DNA of 64,000 nucleotides, taken from positions 6,240,501 to 6,304,500 of the forward strand of contig CM072878.1 of NCBI GenBank assembly GCA_036937835.1. The letters run 5' to 3'. The notes under the pieces are model-generated. The model was not told where the DNA came from. It did no database searches and worked only from the letters and a program-made list of their open reading frames with translations. The position numbers and the translations under genes were made by a program. Origin of the DNA: Pampus argenteus. Its lineage: Eukaryota > Chordata > Actinopteri > Scombriformes > Stromateidae. Of the stretch, positions 11,190 through 25,124 are shown in pieces. Position 1 is the stretch's first letter; every line of letters begins with the position of its first letter.

Positions 11190-13084
11190 GCTGTGTTTAA
11201 AAAAAACAACAACAAAAACCCAAGGTTGGCCTCAGATGAAATTACATTTTTTTTAGTTCTTTTCTTTGCAAGTGGGATTGTTAGACCTACTACAACATAA
11301 CAATAACTCAAATGAAACAAAATCATTACTTACAGGTTCCCACAGACATGTACTATAAGACATTTTTCCCTGCAGAAATGCAACTGATAAACAACTGACA
11401 TACATATTATAGTAAATGCTCCAGAAAAAAAACAAAAAACAGGCCTTTCTCTTCCTCAACTTCAGCTCATATGTAAATCCTCTTAAGGATGTTGTCAGTG
11501 TGACAGGAAGCCAATAGTTAAACGTTACAAGTGAATGAATTAAAACATTCGCTGCTGCCAGAGAACTTCAGCTATGTCCTGCAGCACTGATCATCATTTG
11601 TATTGGATCCTGTGCCTTTATAAACTTCACAGACAATAAGGTCTGGCTGTAAGATTGCAATAATGCAGACATATTACTAAAAAGGGTGATATCACCAACA
11701 TTTCTAATCCAAATCGCAGATGTTATTGTTGTAGCCTGGAGATTCTGGCATCAGTGGAGGCCCTTAACTTATTCTTATGGGAATTTTACAAAAAAAAAAT
11801 TCTGAACCTGCTCCAAACGAGAGTCCATCTGTCTGGGCTTGTGGACAGGGTATTGATATACTGCTCCTGCAATGCCCAGTGCAAGAAATACTCCAAAGGG
11901 GCCAACCAATTATACAGTCACTGATGAAAGTTTAAGCTGCGTTCTGCATTAATATAAGGCCACCAGGATTACTGGCTGTAAAACCAGCCTATTTATTATT
12001 GGTAAAAGAAAAGAAATAGAAGGATGAAGAGGTCAGTGTATGATTATCCCAGAGAAAAGACGTTTATGTTGATGTTTAACATAAACCTTAACCCCGCCTG
12101 CAAGACGCAAACAACTTCACTTTGGCTTATTAAGGCCGTGCGTTGCACAAGATCACTACAGCACTGTGATTTCTCCCATAATTTGGGCGGGATGGGAGAG
12201 TTGAAAAGAGATCTGGGTGTGTGTGAACTTCACTCTCAGTATGTGCAAAGATGAAGCTGTAACAACAAACACACAGACAGACGAGAAAAAAAATAGCTTT
12301 TTGGCATCAGGAGGACATTCACAGTGGACTGAATGCGAGGGGTCAGGTTTCCATCACGACTCTGCAGCAGCAACTCGGAACTTTCCGCTCAGATGAATCC
12401 CCTCAATTCGCACCGCTGCCATTGTCTCCCTGTTAACGGTGAGAGCACCCCTCGGAAAACAAAGCGGCGCTGATGGTGCGTCGCGCTGAGGTTGTCCTAC
12501 GTTTGGTGGCTGGGTGGCCTTCTGCCCTTCAATTGTATGCTGTGCTGACAGCTGCCGGGGAAATGGAAACAGCAAGTGGTTGAACTCCCACAGCACGTAG
12601 TCTATATGTCTGATTGGGCAGAATGGAAAAGACCATGATTTCTCTGTCAGATTGAGCTGTGAAAGGTAAGTATACGTGTAACGAGACTGCTGCGGCTGTC
12701 TGCAAAGTTGAAACAACATCCCATCTGGGATCGTGTGACTTTCATGCTTTTGGATGCGTTTTATAATTCTGTAGGGACAAATCCAGTATGCTCCAAGGTC
12801 CTTAGACCCAAGTGCCCCCAAACCAGTAAACCAAACTTCCCCACCCCTACCCTTTGGAACAAAAATGCAATCCTCAACACTTTGATTCCTTCACATAAGC
12901 CATAAATACAATAAATATATGAACCAATTTAAATTAAATTAATCCAAAGATCCTCCATTGAGAAAGGTGACCAGCAGCATGTCGGGACAGGAAGTGTCAC
13001 AGGCAGCCTAATCCCATTCACAGACCCTCAGTAACAGGCCTGATAGAGCATTCAGCAGGAAAGGAAAAGCAGAAAGAGGGCGTA

Positions 13085-13215
13085 TTCAAAATTGTCCAAT
13101 AACAATCTAATTAGCAAGTAATTACAGTGTATTTGACGAGACATTCATTAACATCAGTGTAAATTAATAATATTTTAATGGCTATTACTGGTGTTTCATT
13201 GAGCACAGGGGGGGG
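13085..13215. promoter_or_regulatory. possible enhancer-like block with homeodomain/SOX-type words
   Basis: The block contains AACAATCTAATTAGCAAGTAATTAC and further ATTAAC/TTAATAAT words in a complex, non-repetitive setting downstream of ntn1. Homeodomain factors bind TAATTA and SOX factors bind AACAAT. Such words are common by chance in AT-rich DNA, so this is a weak call that rests on density alone. Confidence 0.15.
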
Positions 13216-14263
13216 GGACTCGTTATTGAGATCAGCTCAAATGAGTTTGGGTAGAGCGCTGAGAGGCCTGTGATACTTATGTGGATTAGTTGTTTGGGAA
13301 GCAGGTGGAACAGCGCAGAGGATCACAGCAAGCCGTGGACCTTTAGCGCCACCATTTCTAATCTCTATTCACAGAGCAGCCCTGCATCTCAGAGGAGTTG
13401 ACTGTCGGGGGAAGGACTTTATTTAACTTTACGAGTGCCATCGCATTTTCATTTTAGAATTTCAATCATTTCAATCGAGCCTTATAAGTCTGATTTTATG
13501 CATGAGATACTTTGAGCTGGAAAACTATAAGCAATCATGGTTTATTGTTTTTTTGGGGTTTTTTTTTTTCTGAAACCCACTTGGCCTCCTGCTCCTTCTT
13601 CTTAACCCACTGTTAAACCAGAGCTGCGCCACAGATGCTGTTTTGTTTGCTCCTAAGCACCCGACTAAACAGAGAACAATATCACACTGTGTTTTCTCAG
13701 CTGACTAAATGTATTTCCAAGCCCTGTTTACATTGGTTCTCCTGAGGATAAGGGAAACAATCATATGAGTTATAAATTCGGAGCAGATTTTAAATTTTTA
13801 ATTATTCAAATTGCCAAAACATATCAAATAAACCATCAATACTATGACAATAAACCTCAGGAATTTGGCTTGACTTGAGTTTTCCGAGGAAAATATTTGA
13901 CATGATGTGAGACACCAAGACTCTTCCCCAATTCAATGCTGAACGCCGCTTTTCACTTGTCACCTATTTGACTGCAGTCTATAAACACAACCAGGTGGCG
14001 TGCTGCATTTTCCACTCTCCCCTTTTTTTTCTTTTTTTTTTTTTTTTAGACTTCCATCCTGTGACGGCCAGTCCTTTTGCTTCCCAGCCCTCATTCACAG
14101 CCAGGATGAAGCAGAATGGAGGAATGAGGCTCCGATAAACAAAGGCAGAAGCACCTTTGGAGATGGAAGGAAGGCTTAAAGAGGTACTTGATATCAACCC
14201 AGTGTGTGACCACCACACATACACACATACATAGGCGCACGAAAATACACAAAAAACATATAT

Positions 14264-14264
<1 letters not shown>

Positions 14265-14296
<32 letters not shown>
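14265..14296. repeat. (CA)n microsatellite
   Basis: About 16 CA units. On the opposite strand it generates Val/Cys-rich spurious frames. Confidence 0.95.
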
Positions 14297-14297
<1 letters not shown>

Positions 14298-16713
14298 CTC
14301 TAAATGTATTACACCCTCTGCGTTTGACACTAACACCTTTAGTGCCCTCCCAGCCTCCCACCCCTTCAATCACTTATTCACTCTCTCCCAAACTCCCTCT
14401 CCATTTCTCTCTTTCTTTCAATGCACACGGTTCAAAAGCTGTATTTCTGGCTTACTAGATTGGAGCACAAAGGCTCTTCTTATGCATCCTGGAGAAGCCC
14501 CACTAGAGAGGCCTCGGTCCCATCCCGGATAGGAGAGTGCACATAGACTGAGTTAGTCCTCTTTTTTTCTCATTACCATTTCCATACAGGATTAAGCCAC
14601 TTGGCTTTTGGATGGTGTGTACTATATTTTCCACCCATCCGACCCCCCTTCCATCCCTCTTCTTCATTCTCTAGATTCAAGTTAAATGATCAGTAAGACA
14701 ATCAGCTCATAAACTAGCTCTTTTTAATGTGTATTCACACACACTGCCGGGTCCAGAGCATGCCAGAGTGGATGGATCACACTGGAGTCTGCGCCGTGAG
14801 GAGAGTCCTTCAGCTGCAGTAGCGCCCTGTTTTCACCCTCCAGGCTTTAACGGGAGACACCAAACAAAGTTTAACAGACACTAAAAGCAATTTTGATATG
14901 ATATATGCCCTTAAAATACAAAAGGTTTGGGTTTATTTGTTATTGAGTATAACAAGAATGCAATTGTGTCACAAATACAGTAAAACATTCACTAAGTTGG
15001 TTGTTTTCGCTTAGATTTGTGTGTATTTCGGTGAAAACTTAGGGCTAACGTTCAAAGATGCATCATGATGATTCTTCTGTTTAGATGTAAAATTTCTATG
15101 TTGGAAAAAAAGACAGTGATGGTGTGGAAATCTGGAATTTTCCTCCTCACTGCTTGGCCCCCTTTCTCTCTTCCACCCTCCCTTCCTTCTCATCCGAATA
15201 CATTAATATCTGAAAGTGTTGGCTCGGACCAAAAATACTCATGGACTAAACAAAGTCGAGAGTGACTTCAGGGTCTGGGATCTTCAAATAAACCCTGCCT
15301 GGGTGTCATGGGGACCAGGAAGTGGAATTAACTGCTATATTAGCTGACCTTCATCTTGTTGTTTGTCCCAACCTGCCTGGCTGGGCCCCGGGCTGGCCCG
15401 TAACCACGGTCTCCAGGCCCAACAATGCGGGCATTTCCCTCAACGAAAAAACACAGGCCTCGGGGGTTTACTGAGCAAACAAGATGAGCCCTGCCAAACA
15501 CTCCTCGCTCCCACATTTCACAATCACTTCTTCTATCGCCATTTTTCCCTCTTTGCTCTCGCCCATCCATGGAGCTCTGAGAAGCTACCAGACAGTTCTG
15601 GGTCGAGTGTGAGACAGAAAACGTAGGAAAACAGAGCACTGACCTGTGTTGAGATTTAGTGTTAGAAAAACCATTCTTGTTGGAGGAGTAGACTTATAAC
15701 TCTCAAGATGTCTTGCTTTAGTTTCCAGAGTAATTGGAAAACTTCTAACAAACAACAACCAGAGAAGGTTCCCTCATCATGACTTATACTTGGCTCACTG
15801 GTCAAGGAAATATTGATCAATATTCATACTTTGGGAAAACTTCCAAAGCGTGAGTAAATTTCCTTTATGATAAATCACATCCAATGGAAACGTCTTCATA
15901 TATCGCAACTATATGACCAGAAACTGAATTTCATTTCAACACAGTATTTGTTTTAGAGGTTTGGATCTGCTTTCGCCATTACCCAGCATGTTGTTCCATC
16001 CGACTGAACCTGACATAAAAGCAGAGCAAAAGTAAAGTGGTCCTGCGTTGCTAGTAAATCAGACTCCTCGCTTGCTCGGATTGATACAGGAAGACATCAA
16101 ACAGTCAGGAAGTCGAACTATTGTATAAAAAACAGTGGAAAGCTGCAGTACAGGGGGAAAAAAACTCCTTTACTACAAGGCTGCGACTTTTTTGAATTTC
16201 CTGTGATTTAAGAAGAAAAGCATGATGTAGTGTATCAATTGGTCTCAGTGGAAGACAAATCTATGTCAACAGGAATAAAAAAAAACATAGCTAGATACTA
16301 AAATACAATATTCCTGAGGTTTGTGAGGTTTATAGCCCAAATCCTTCCTAACAGGCTATTAAATAGTGGATGTAGAATGTCGGCAAGATGACAAATATCA
16401 GCGCTCGGGATCAAAGCGAGAAGAAGGAAATAGCACCTCCTGTTTAGAGACGAGACCCCCGGTGGTGTGGTTTTGGTCAGCCGTTGTCTACCTGTGCGTG
16501 TGTGCTTGCATGCGTGTGTGTGTGTGATTCACAAAGGGTGGTTAGATTCAATCTTATCGTGGCATCAAAGTGGGGCGGCCATCAGAAATCCCAGCATCAA
16601 CGCAGGGATCAAACGCATCTCAGCCACAGCAATCATCCACAGGGTCTCAGGAGGAGGACCAGGGTCAGACCGCCTGCCTGGAGGAAATCCTTTTACAGAT
16701 AACTGGACACCCA

Positions 16714-16717
<4 letters not shown>

Positions 16718-16747
<30 letters not shown>
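16718..16747. repeat. (CA)n microsatellite
   Basis: About 15 CA units, preceded by imperfect CCACACCCACA text. Confidence 0.95.
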
Positions 16748-16750
<3 letters not shown>

Positions 16751-19700
16751 TCACCTTCAGGATTTTGACCTTGGGTGTCTTGTTGTATGATTACAGAGTT
16801 CCAGTCAACCATTAGATATTTTAGTTTTGTGTTATCTATACCTTTTGCAATGTAAACCTAGTGTCATATTTACACCTTAACTAAATTTTTTGTTCTGCAA
16901 AATGCTTAAAATGTCTCGGTGTACAATGACTTCCAACTCAACATTGACACAGAGTACCAGGCAGTGGCCTTCATCACTATATCATAAATGTAAAACGTTC
17001 TTTTAAATACATCTTTTTTTTCTGCCTTGTATCGACTCAGTTCATAAGATCAGGAAACATTTCGAACTTCTGGCCTTGTTCTGCTTAGGTGTCGTTAGCT
17101 GGTGACTGTTGAAGGCCACTATTTTCATTTTTGTGCCATGGAGTCAGCCTTACACAGAACTACTCTCTGGAGACTGAAAGCCAGTTATTAGCTGTTATCT
17201 GAGGAATACAATATATTTCAGACTTATACACATATACAAACAGTCAAACTCTAAGCATTGTGGTGCTTTGAGTATGATCCTAATGTGAATGGTGTGAACC
17301 AGTCACTGTATATACAGACTGACATTGCCGTCATTGTTGGTTTTGGTGTCATCGGGTAGACTGATTTCATTCAAGGTCAGGCCCCTCCTGATCTCAGGGT
17401 AGCAGCTGGTGCACTTGTGCACCGTGCAAAGCATTAAATGTGCAATAAAGGATCTTTCAACATCAGTATTATGATCCCCGCTGTGAACTACTGACCGAAG
17501 GCAGAGACCGTCAAGCCTTTGGCATTAACACTCCGTGGCCAGGAAAACAAAACAGCTCAGTGCTCTTGAGTCACTCTCTGCTCATCCAGTCGTGTTTGAG
17601 ATGCCTGAGTGATGTGTGCTGTCTGTCTGCTTTCATCTCCCTTTTTCTATGATGAAAGAAAGGAGCGTACGTGATAAATCTGCATAGCAAATCAATGCTT
17701 GTTTTGTTTTTTTGTTTTTTCTTTAATCAGAAAAGATACCAGCACTGTGAAATACTACAACAACAGGCAGTCATGTCATGTCACACAAGCTCATGGTGCA
17801 TGCACACTTAAGATAACCAGCCATGCTCATAAATCAACAGGTCCCCAAATTTGTTTTGCCAGGGAAAACAAGCACTCCACGTCCAGACCAATTTAGCGGC
17901 TCATGTGGTTGAAAGAAATGTTGATAAACCAAGTACGTCTAATGACACGAATCCATTACCAGAGTGTGTCGCTGCATCTCAATGCATGCACGTCCCGCAG
18001 GGGGAAGTATGAATCTTCTAGCACCTTAATAAGCCACGTCTAGACGCATGTGTCCTACAAATTACTCGCAATTAATGAATGAAGTCAATAAAAGAAGCGT
18101 TTTCGATTGTAGCAGTTAAACTTTTGTTTGGATCGATCCTCTTCTAAAAACACTGATCACATTCACCAAATGTGTATATAACTATTTTGTTATATATTTC
18201 TATGTTATATAGTCCTCCTATCTTCTTCTCATTCTCACCTTCTGTCTTTGTTATTAAGTGATCATTACAGAGGCCTCGCTGACCTCCTCCCTCACTTCTG
18301 CTTGTTTTTCCTCCATCTCTGTCAGGCGCGGAGAAATCACTCTCTGACACAGAGGTGGCCTCCAGACGCTCACTCTCTGGGGTTTACTGAGGATGTGTGT
18401 GATCTGTCTTTGCTTTAATCCGGGCAGAGCTCTAGGATGTTATACACAAGCAAGGAAGAGGGTGGAGTTGCATTATCTGTGTCCTCTAGACTGCACCAGT
18501 CTTCCGGTTTGGACTGGACGGGGCAGCATGGGGACTGGTGACAGACACATTCCCTGAAAAAAAGAAAAAAAAAAAAAAAAGGCTTTCACATGGAGTTTTC
18601 TCATCACATCACCACTTCGCACTGCAGCATGTCTATCAGGATGAGAAAGCAGGAAGGTTCGAAGCTTTCATTGGCCTTCCCTTTCCCAATATCTAGCTTT
18701 TTAAAGCTTATTATTCATCTTCTATTGTGTCTCTATAGCGACAGCATCAATGCTTGTGGAGTTATTGAGTGTTTCTCATTTTGTATGAGATTTACAAGGT
18801 GGCTATTAAGACTTCTCGTAAGCCTGTGTCTATTAAAGGAACAGTATTCGCCGAGACACAATGAGTTTCCTTTGTTATGACAACAATAAAACAAATAAAA
18901 AATAAAAAAAAGGTTGAATGAATGCATTGGAATACAGTAAGCTGTGTAAGACACCCAAAGCCTTTAGTTATTTGTCTCTGGATCCCTTACCCTGTCCCTC
19001 ATCTAAGCTTCAAATCCATATCATTGTAGCAGATTTCATAACAAGCATTTCTACAGTGAAACGGTGCTGATGTTAAATGAGATTTGGCAGATGAGCTAAT
19101 GACTGAGCATTCTGTGTCAATTTGGAAGAATAGTCAAGGTCAAAACAACGTCCAGACCTTGACACCCACAGGAACAATCCTTTCCGACGGAGCAGTTGGG
19201 GGATTACCGGCGCGACAGCTGAAACACATTGAAAGATGGTAATCATTAACCACTTTGAATGAGACATCAGATCAGAGAGGTCAAGACTGCATCAATAATA
19301 CAGGAACTGCAGGCACCCAAGTGTGTACGTGACTTTTACTGGGGCAGGCAGATCATATGGAATAGATAGATGTGAACCCAGGATCCCTTTTATTAGAGTA
19401 TTTCACCTTGCGTGCCGCATCAATCAGAGGGAGAGTAGAAACAGTCTCCGTGTAGACTCAACAAACTATATATGTGTGTGTGTGTGTGTGTTAGCGAGCA
19501 TTCCTGCTTGTATAAAATCAAATGAACATGTGTATCTGTATACACTGATTTCTATGTCTTAACATGCGTGTGAAGCCTGACTGGGTTCCCCTCTCTTCTC
19601 TCCAGGGGAGGTGTTGTGAAAAACTAGATGGACGTCTCTCTTCCCAGCATCTGGCTCTTAGAAGTGTCTGCGAACACATGGGCCCATTAGTTCCACCTCC

Positions 19701-20162
19701 GGGTGGACTCCCGCTTGATCCAAACTGATGTGATCTCACAGGGGCCCGGGCCAGCCCTCCCTGAGGACCCATAACCACCCAGGCACCAGAACAAATAACT
19801 CAGCGCTTACGCACACTTCTTTATGGCAGGTGATTCCTTGCCCTGTTTCCAGAGCGTGCAGGAACTTCAAAGTCTCGCAGTCAGACCGTTGTTCTCACCC
19901 TTGGCTTTCTCATCTCCAACCAGCCACGTAGTTGGATTCCCGGCCGCAGCCAGGGTGAGACACACACACACGGTGAGGTCATTGAGGTGGGTTTCTAGGT
20001 GCGCTTTGAAGCTACGGAAAGGGCTTAAGTAATCACAGTGTAAAAGATTAACGGTGATTCATTCTCATCCCGTGCGTTCAAACCAACGGTGCGATTCTGT
20101 CAGACAGCTGATGAAACACGTGTAAATAAACCTCAGTTGTGCATGTCACAAAATCTAAATAT

Positions 20163-20597
20163 TTAAGGGAATAGTTTGACATATTGGGAATTCGATTTAT
20201 TTTCAAGCAGAGTTTGATGAGAAGATGGCATACCTCTCACCTCACATGTGAGTTAAATATGAAGATACCACCTGCAGCAGGTTAGCACAGCTTCACACAA
20301 AGAGTTGTAAAAAGGTGGAACAGGTAGCCTAAACCTGGACCAAACAGTGTAAAAGTGTAAAAATGTATTTTGACATTTTGGAAAATAATTCACTTTCTTG
20401 TGGTTTTTTTTACGAGAGGTTATGTGCTGGACTATTTCTTGGCTGGGCACAGTGACTTCCCAGAGTCTCCGCTGGCAACCTCACAGTGATGACAAGACTC
20501 CAGGACGTTACTGCGCTCTGCCAAGAAATAGTCATACACACATAACCCGTAAAACCACAAGAAAACGAATAATCGTATTTTCCAAAATGTCGAACTA
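20163..20597. repeat. foldback interspersed repeat, family A, copy 2, with a 222-bp near-palindrome
   Basis: The left end reads AATAGTTTGACATATTGGGAA (about 20171) and the right end, on the other strand, reads TAGTTCGACATTTTGGAAAA. The element is therefore bounded by inverted copies of the same terminal text. Its right half (20371-20592) is a near-perfect palindrome centred at about 20481: GACATTTTGGAAAATA, CTTGTGGTTTT and GACTATTTCTTGGC on the left arm recur in reverse complement on the right arm, around a loop of about 26 bases (20469-20494). The GGACTATTTCTTGGC text is a dispersed repeat signature I recognise from fish genomes. It is probably a non-autonomous DNA transposon. Confidence 0.65.
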
Positions 20598-21580
20598 CAT
20601 GACATGGTACACGTACGGTTTGCAATGATAACAGCTCAAAATTGTTAGTCATTTTTTAAAACAATGGGTTCTTGATTTCTGAGGTTGACAAAAGCAGGCA
20701 TTTCAAATTCAAGGCTTTTCTGTGCCGTCTGAAATGACCTGATGTGCAGATTTTGTGACTTTTTAATGTTTCAAGCTGACTTGACCGAAAATATTGAAAA
20801 AAAAGGGATGTTTAGCAATGCTGTAAAAGACTGAGGATAAAGCTACATGTCTCAGGCAAACAGCATCCTCACCAGATGATGATGACATGATTCAGGGCTT
20901 TTTTTTTTTTTTTTTTTTACACAACCTGTAACTCTGCAAACTAAAGCAACTATTTAATATTTAGTATTGATTAATTAAAAATATATTTTTCTTTCCTATC
21001 CATATGATGGATAGCTCATATTGATGACTGTGTGGTTCAAGTGCTGAAAGATGGGCCAGTAGGAGGCAGAGAGGAGGAAATGGATGGCAGAGGGAGAGAT
21101 ATGTGAGGAGTGGAGGTTATCCACCAGCTGAGGAAACACGGCGACTGGCAGGTCTGAGCTTTGTGTGGTGAAAATCAGCTCTGGGGCCAATGAAAATGTT
21201 TGTGTAGAAAAGTTTAAAACATCCACAGGAAGTAAGAAGACTACTCTTCATTGACAGGAAGCATACATCCTCTTACACACACATTTCACAGACGCAGCAA
21301 AGGACAAAATTCTTCTGCAACATGGGATAGCATGTGATATACTTCTACCATAGGAATTAAATGTCACAGTGGCAGCGTTAGCTGTTGAAATCTTTACACA
21401 TTGCAGTGCATTGGTTGAAGAACATGATACGGTTACCATGTTGTCCTGTGTGCTTCACTGAAGCCTTTTAGAAGACCAATAAATTTCATTTCAATTTCAA
21501 TTTCAATAAGTTTCATTTAGCTAAATATTTGCTTTTTTTCTAATAAGACCAAGCACACTCACGACTCTGTTAGGCTGTAT
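20598..21580. other. intergenic DNA
   Basis: AT-rich sequence with a T run of about 20 at 20899-20918. A short ATTTCA tandem (about 21486-21510) precedes the next repeat. I see no gene. Confidence 0.7.
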
Positions 21581-22240
21581 TTAGGCACTGCTAACGTCAG
21601 CATTCTATCATTTCTCACAATGACAATGCTAACATGCTGTTAACATGTTAGCATGATGTTTAGCAGGTTTACTGCGATCACCATCTTTAATTAGTGTGTT
21701 AGCATGCTAACATTTGCGAATCATCACTAAACACAAAGAAGGCTACAGCTGAGGCTAATCATTGGTTCTGTAGGTATTTGGTCATAAATGAATTATTGGT
21801 CGATTTAATTTTTGACACCAGATGAAGAGTCAGAGGATCACCAATGTTGCTTTAGTTCATCCTGGGGGATGTATACACGTCTGCACCAAATTTCAATGCA
21901 ATCCACCCAATAGTTGTTATTTTTTTACCTAATTTTTAAACCTAATTTCACCTAAAACCACACATGTGATGCTTATGATGGTGCTAGAAGAAAAGTCACA
22001 AAAGTCATCTTCTGGGAACCATGAGTATCTGTATAAAATCTCAATCTCTCTTGTCAAGACATTTTACTAAAAGCCAAAAATGTCAACCTGCTGGTGGCAC
22101 TGGATGCAAAGTCAGTAGGATTCATCCTCTGGGGATGATGAATATATCTAATAGTTTTTGAGATATTTCTGTCTGGACTAACGTGAGGGACTGAGAGATA
22201 GACCAACTGATACTCTGCCCTCTTAGTAACGTGGCCTGCA
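21580..22240 (+). repeat. interspersed repeat, family B (GCTAACATG-rich), copy 1
   Basis: The segment is rich in alternating GCTAACATG/CATGTTAGC words (for example TGCTAACATGCTGTTAACATGTTAGCATG near 21627). It is followed by CCAGATGAAGAGTCAGAGGATCACCAA, TTCATCCTGGGGGATG, CACCAAATTTCAATGCAATCC and TTTGAGATATTTCTGTCTGGAC. This order of words recurs in the other copies in the window and is a dispersed family I recognise from percomorph fish. The class is uncertain and there is no coding capacity. Confidence 0.65.
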
Positions 22241-25120
22241 AATCACCAACCATCCAAGACTACTTCACTCCAAGTCTCTGCTCTCAATTAAGCCTGCTAT
22301 GAGGTGCCATCTTTGCCAGCGGAGAAAATGCATGTCATTTCATTTGTTGGGGTAATAAACATGTCACTATTAGGCTAGGGATTCCAAATCTCCTCAGGCA
22401 TTGGTGCTATTACTGATAATGGAATTACAGACACATGTTACATAGGAGCATGGAGTTTATATGCACTGTTTTTATTTATTTATTTGTATTTTAAGATCAG
22501 CTGTGAAGCCTTGTAAAGTCTGAACTGGACACTAAACAGGGGAAAATGTGTCTCGGGGTAGAAGCCACATTCACATCTGTTGAACCTTCACATATAATGG
22601 AGGTGAAACAAACAAAACTGTGAACCTGGGGGTGACATCACCGACCAAGGCTCCATTGCCAGACGCTCAATGTAGGGAAGATCTTTTTTCCAACACTTGG
22701 CAAGAGAAACATGTACACTCCAATCCCCTTTTATTGCTATTTACCTCTTTGCCAAGCTTTGTCGAAAGCACATAGTTTCACAAGATGAATGTGAAACTGA
22801 AAAAAGACCCTACAGCACAGCTTCTACAGACAGGTTCCAGCTCTTTGTGTTGATTCTTCCCACCTATAAAGGATTCCTGCAGGGATCTGCTCTATTCTTC
22901 TAGTGTTGTATCTCATTAAGCAGCCAGAGAGGTACAGCAGCATCACAACAGATAGCTCAGGCGGTTTGACCCACAACCGAACAGCACTCAGCCACCCCAC
23001 ACTTTTTCTAAATATGTACACAAGTGCACAGGAGAGCGCCAGTGAACCCAGAGGAGTCTGTGCTGGCGCTCGCTGCTACACCCGCGGATCATAAATCCAC
23101 CATCGGACAGGCAGGCTGAGCCGGAACGTTTAGACACCGTGGGCCAGGTGATTTATGGATCGATGTAACCTCTGGAGTTTAAAAATAACAAGAGCAAATC
23201 TCTCCTGGGATGGAATACCTCTGCACTGCACTGATACTGTAAAACCACTTTAAAGACATTTCATCCACTCAACAGGAAGGCACGATTTAGAAAAAATGGA
23301 TGAATTATGTTATCGAGAGATATTATAAAAGACCCCCAGCCCTCATATTTTAATCAAATGCTGAAATGTGTGCTGGTGTAATGCAGGGAGCTTATAGCCT
23401 CTTTTAGCAGCTGAAAACAGAGGGAGTTTAATGAGAAGTCGTTAATGGAAATATTATTGGAGCATACTGTTAACAGCCTCTTTCCTCACCGCTCAGGCCA
23501 AAACCATTTCCTTCTGACTTCTTTGTACATGCTGTTTAGATCGGCCACTAACATCACTCGCTCCCTTGCAAGAACCCCCCGCCCCCCAATGACCTCTGCC
23601 AGCTCCCACCGGCTCTCCGCTACACAGACCAGCACCTGCAGGACAGAGGAGAGTGCCAGTAACTCACACTGTGGCAGATCAGGCCTTTCTGGGTGAAGGC
23701 CTTCCTGCACATCGAGGATTTATTCCGATGACTGAACCCGCCATTTCCTTACTGGGCCTCATGGTTAATGGAGTGCAAAGTTGCCTTTAATATTTCTACA
23801 GGTGTCAGGGTGAGGGATACTGTAGCACAGAGGTCTTCTTTTAATGGAAAGCATAGTAAAATATTCCATAAAAGCGGGCGGGAGATATAATATATAGAGC
23901 AAAGTAAGATTCTAAGAGCTCGACTTTTTGATGATGGTAAAAAATCAACTTGAAACTAACTGTTTGACCTAATTTATACAGTTTCTGCCGGCTTGTTTGT
24001 AGAATTTGTACTCGGCTATTAAAAAGAGTTCATTATCTAATTTAGAGCTGTATTCACTTATATTCTTTGAACAGCCTGTTTTTCTAAAACTAAGAAAGCA
24101 CAATCTCGTCCTTTTTACGATAAATGTTATACAGTATGTGGTGAAGATACCCTCCTCCCACAACCCTCTCATCACTCCTCATGACAACACAATTTGTCTT
24201 CATTTGCTGTTCAGAAATCACATACCCTTTGATACATAAGACCGCAAATTCAACATAATAATAATAATAATAAGGGAATGCAGACATATTCCTGTTACTC
24301 CGCTAACACTCATTTCTGTAGCTCACACACAAGAAGCGTTCGCTGTGGTAGGTGTTGTTATGTTTAAAGGCGCTGAGGAACAATCTAATGCTGTTTCCCC
24401 AGCCACATACAGCTGTCATCGTTCTCATTCACAAGGCCTAGATGAGCAGGAAAACACTAATCATGTCATCACTGTTGTGCATAAGAGCAAGAGGCCTCTT
24501 TAGTGAGATAGCAGCTTGTAATTACGCTGTCCTCCAAAGCTGCAGCATTGTGGTGGGCCTGGCCAGCGCCAAGAAAAGCAGCGGATTGCAGCTGATTAAC
24601 TTGGAGTTATGTCTCGCATTCTTTTGCACTGGTGTGCCCTCAACGATCGTCGGCAATGGTGTTCATTAATGAAAAGTTTATGTTCTTGAAATACCTCAGA
24701 CCTCAGAGCGCACACACACACACACAGCACAAACGCATAAATGGAAACGTGGTGACACACGTGCATTTTTGTGTCTGCAGTTTGCTTGTACAGTACATAT
24801 CTTACAAAGACGCAGTCAGTCGAATATAAACGCACACACATACTGTCGCACTTGAGTATGGCCTGAAAAACCATAGCTCAATGCTGACGTAAATGTTTCA
24901 TTAAAAATATGTTAACTTGCCTGAGATTCTACAGCAATGCTAGCAGCTCTGTGAAGCTGTCACTGTAATTATTTTATAGATAGCATTCATGCTAGCCTCC
25001 GAGTCGTAATTACGACTGGGAAACTTATGTCAGCCAAAAGTTTGTTTTTGTTTGCTTGCGTTCAATGTAATAAAACCCATGTTTAATAAATATAATGAAA
25101 TTTGGTCAATCTGCAGTATT
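22241..25120. other. intergenic DNA
   Basis: No supportable gene. A short (AAT)n run lies at 24256-24272, and a complex, moderately GC-rich block at 24440-24680 could be conserved non-coding DNA. The short open frames on the two strands (for example 23445-23710) mirror each other and lack domains. Confidence 0.7.
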
Positions 25121-25124
25121 TTAA

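Larger units (their letters stand above)
8932..11205 (+). other. ntn1: ntn1 3' UTR (probable extent)
   Basis: AT-rich sequence follows the ntn1 stop without an open frame of note, and is rich in ATTTA and T-run text. Candidate polyadenylation hexamers occur near 9020-9050 (several AATAAA in a row), at 10536-10541 and at 11184-11189. A (CA)n tract lies at 10699-10723. The far limit is set at the last AATAAA before the sequence changes character. The true 3' end is not provable without transcript data. Confidence 0.55.
11206..20160. other. intergenic DNA downstream of ntn1
   Basis: About 9 kb with no gene that I can support on either strand. The open frames are short, overlap each other on opposite strands and carry no recognisable domain. 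The contents are (CA)n tracts at 14265-14296 and 16718-16747, T and A homopolymers, and unique AT-rich sequence. A 130-base block at about 13085-13215, rich in TAATTA-type text, is noted as a possible enhancer. Confidence 0.75.

Noticed and set aside
12354..12821. 155-codon - strand open frame downstream of ntn1
   Set aside because: No recognisable domain, no splice context or promoter, and an overlapping + frame. Composition is that of the flanking non-coding DNA.
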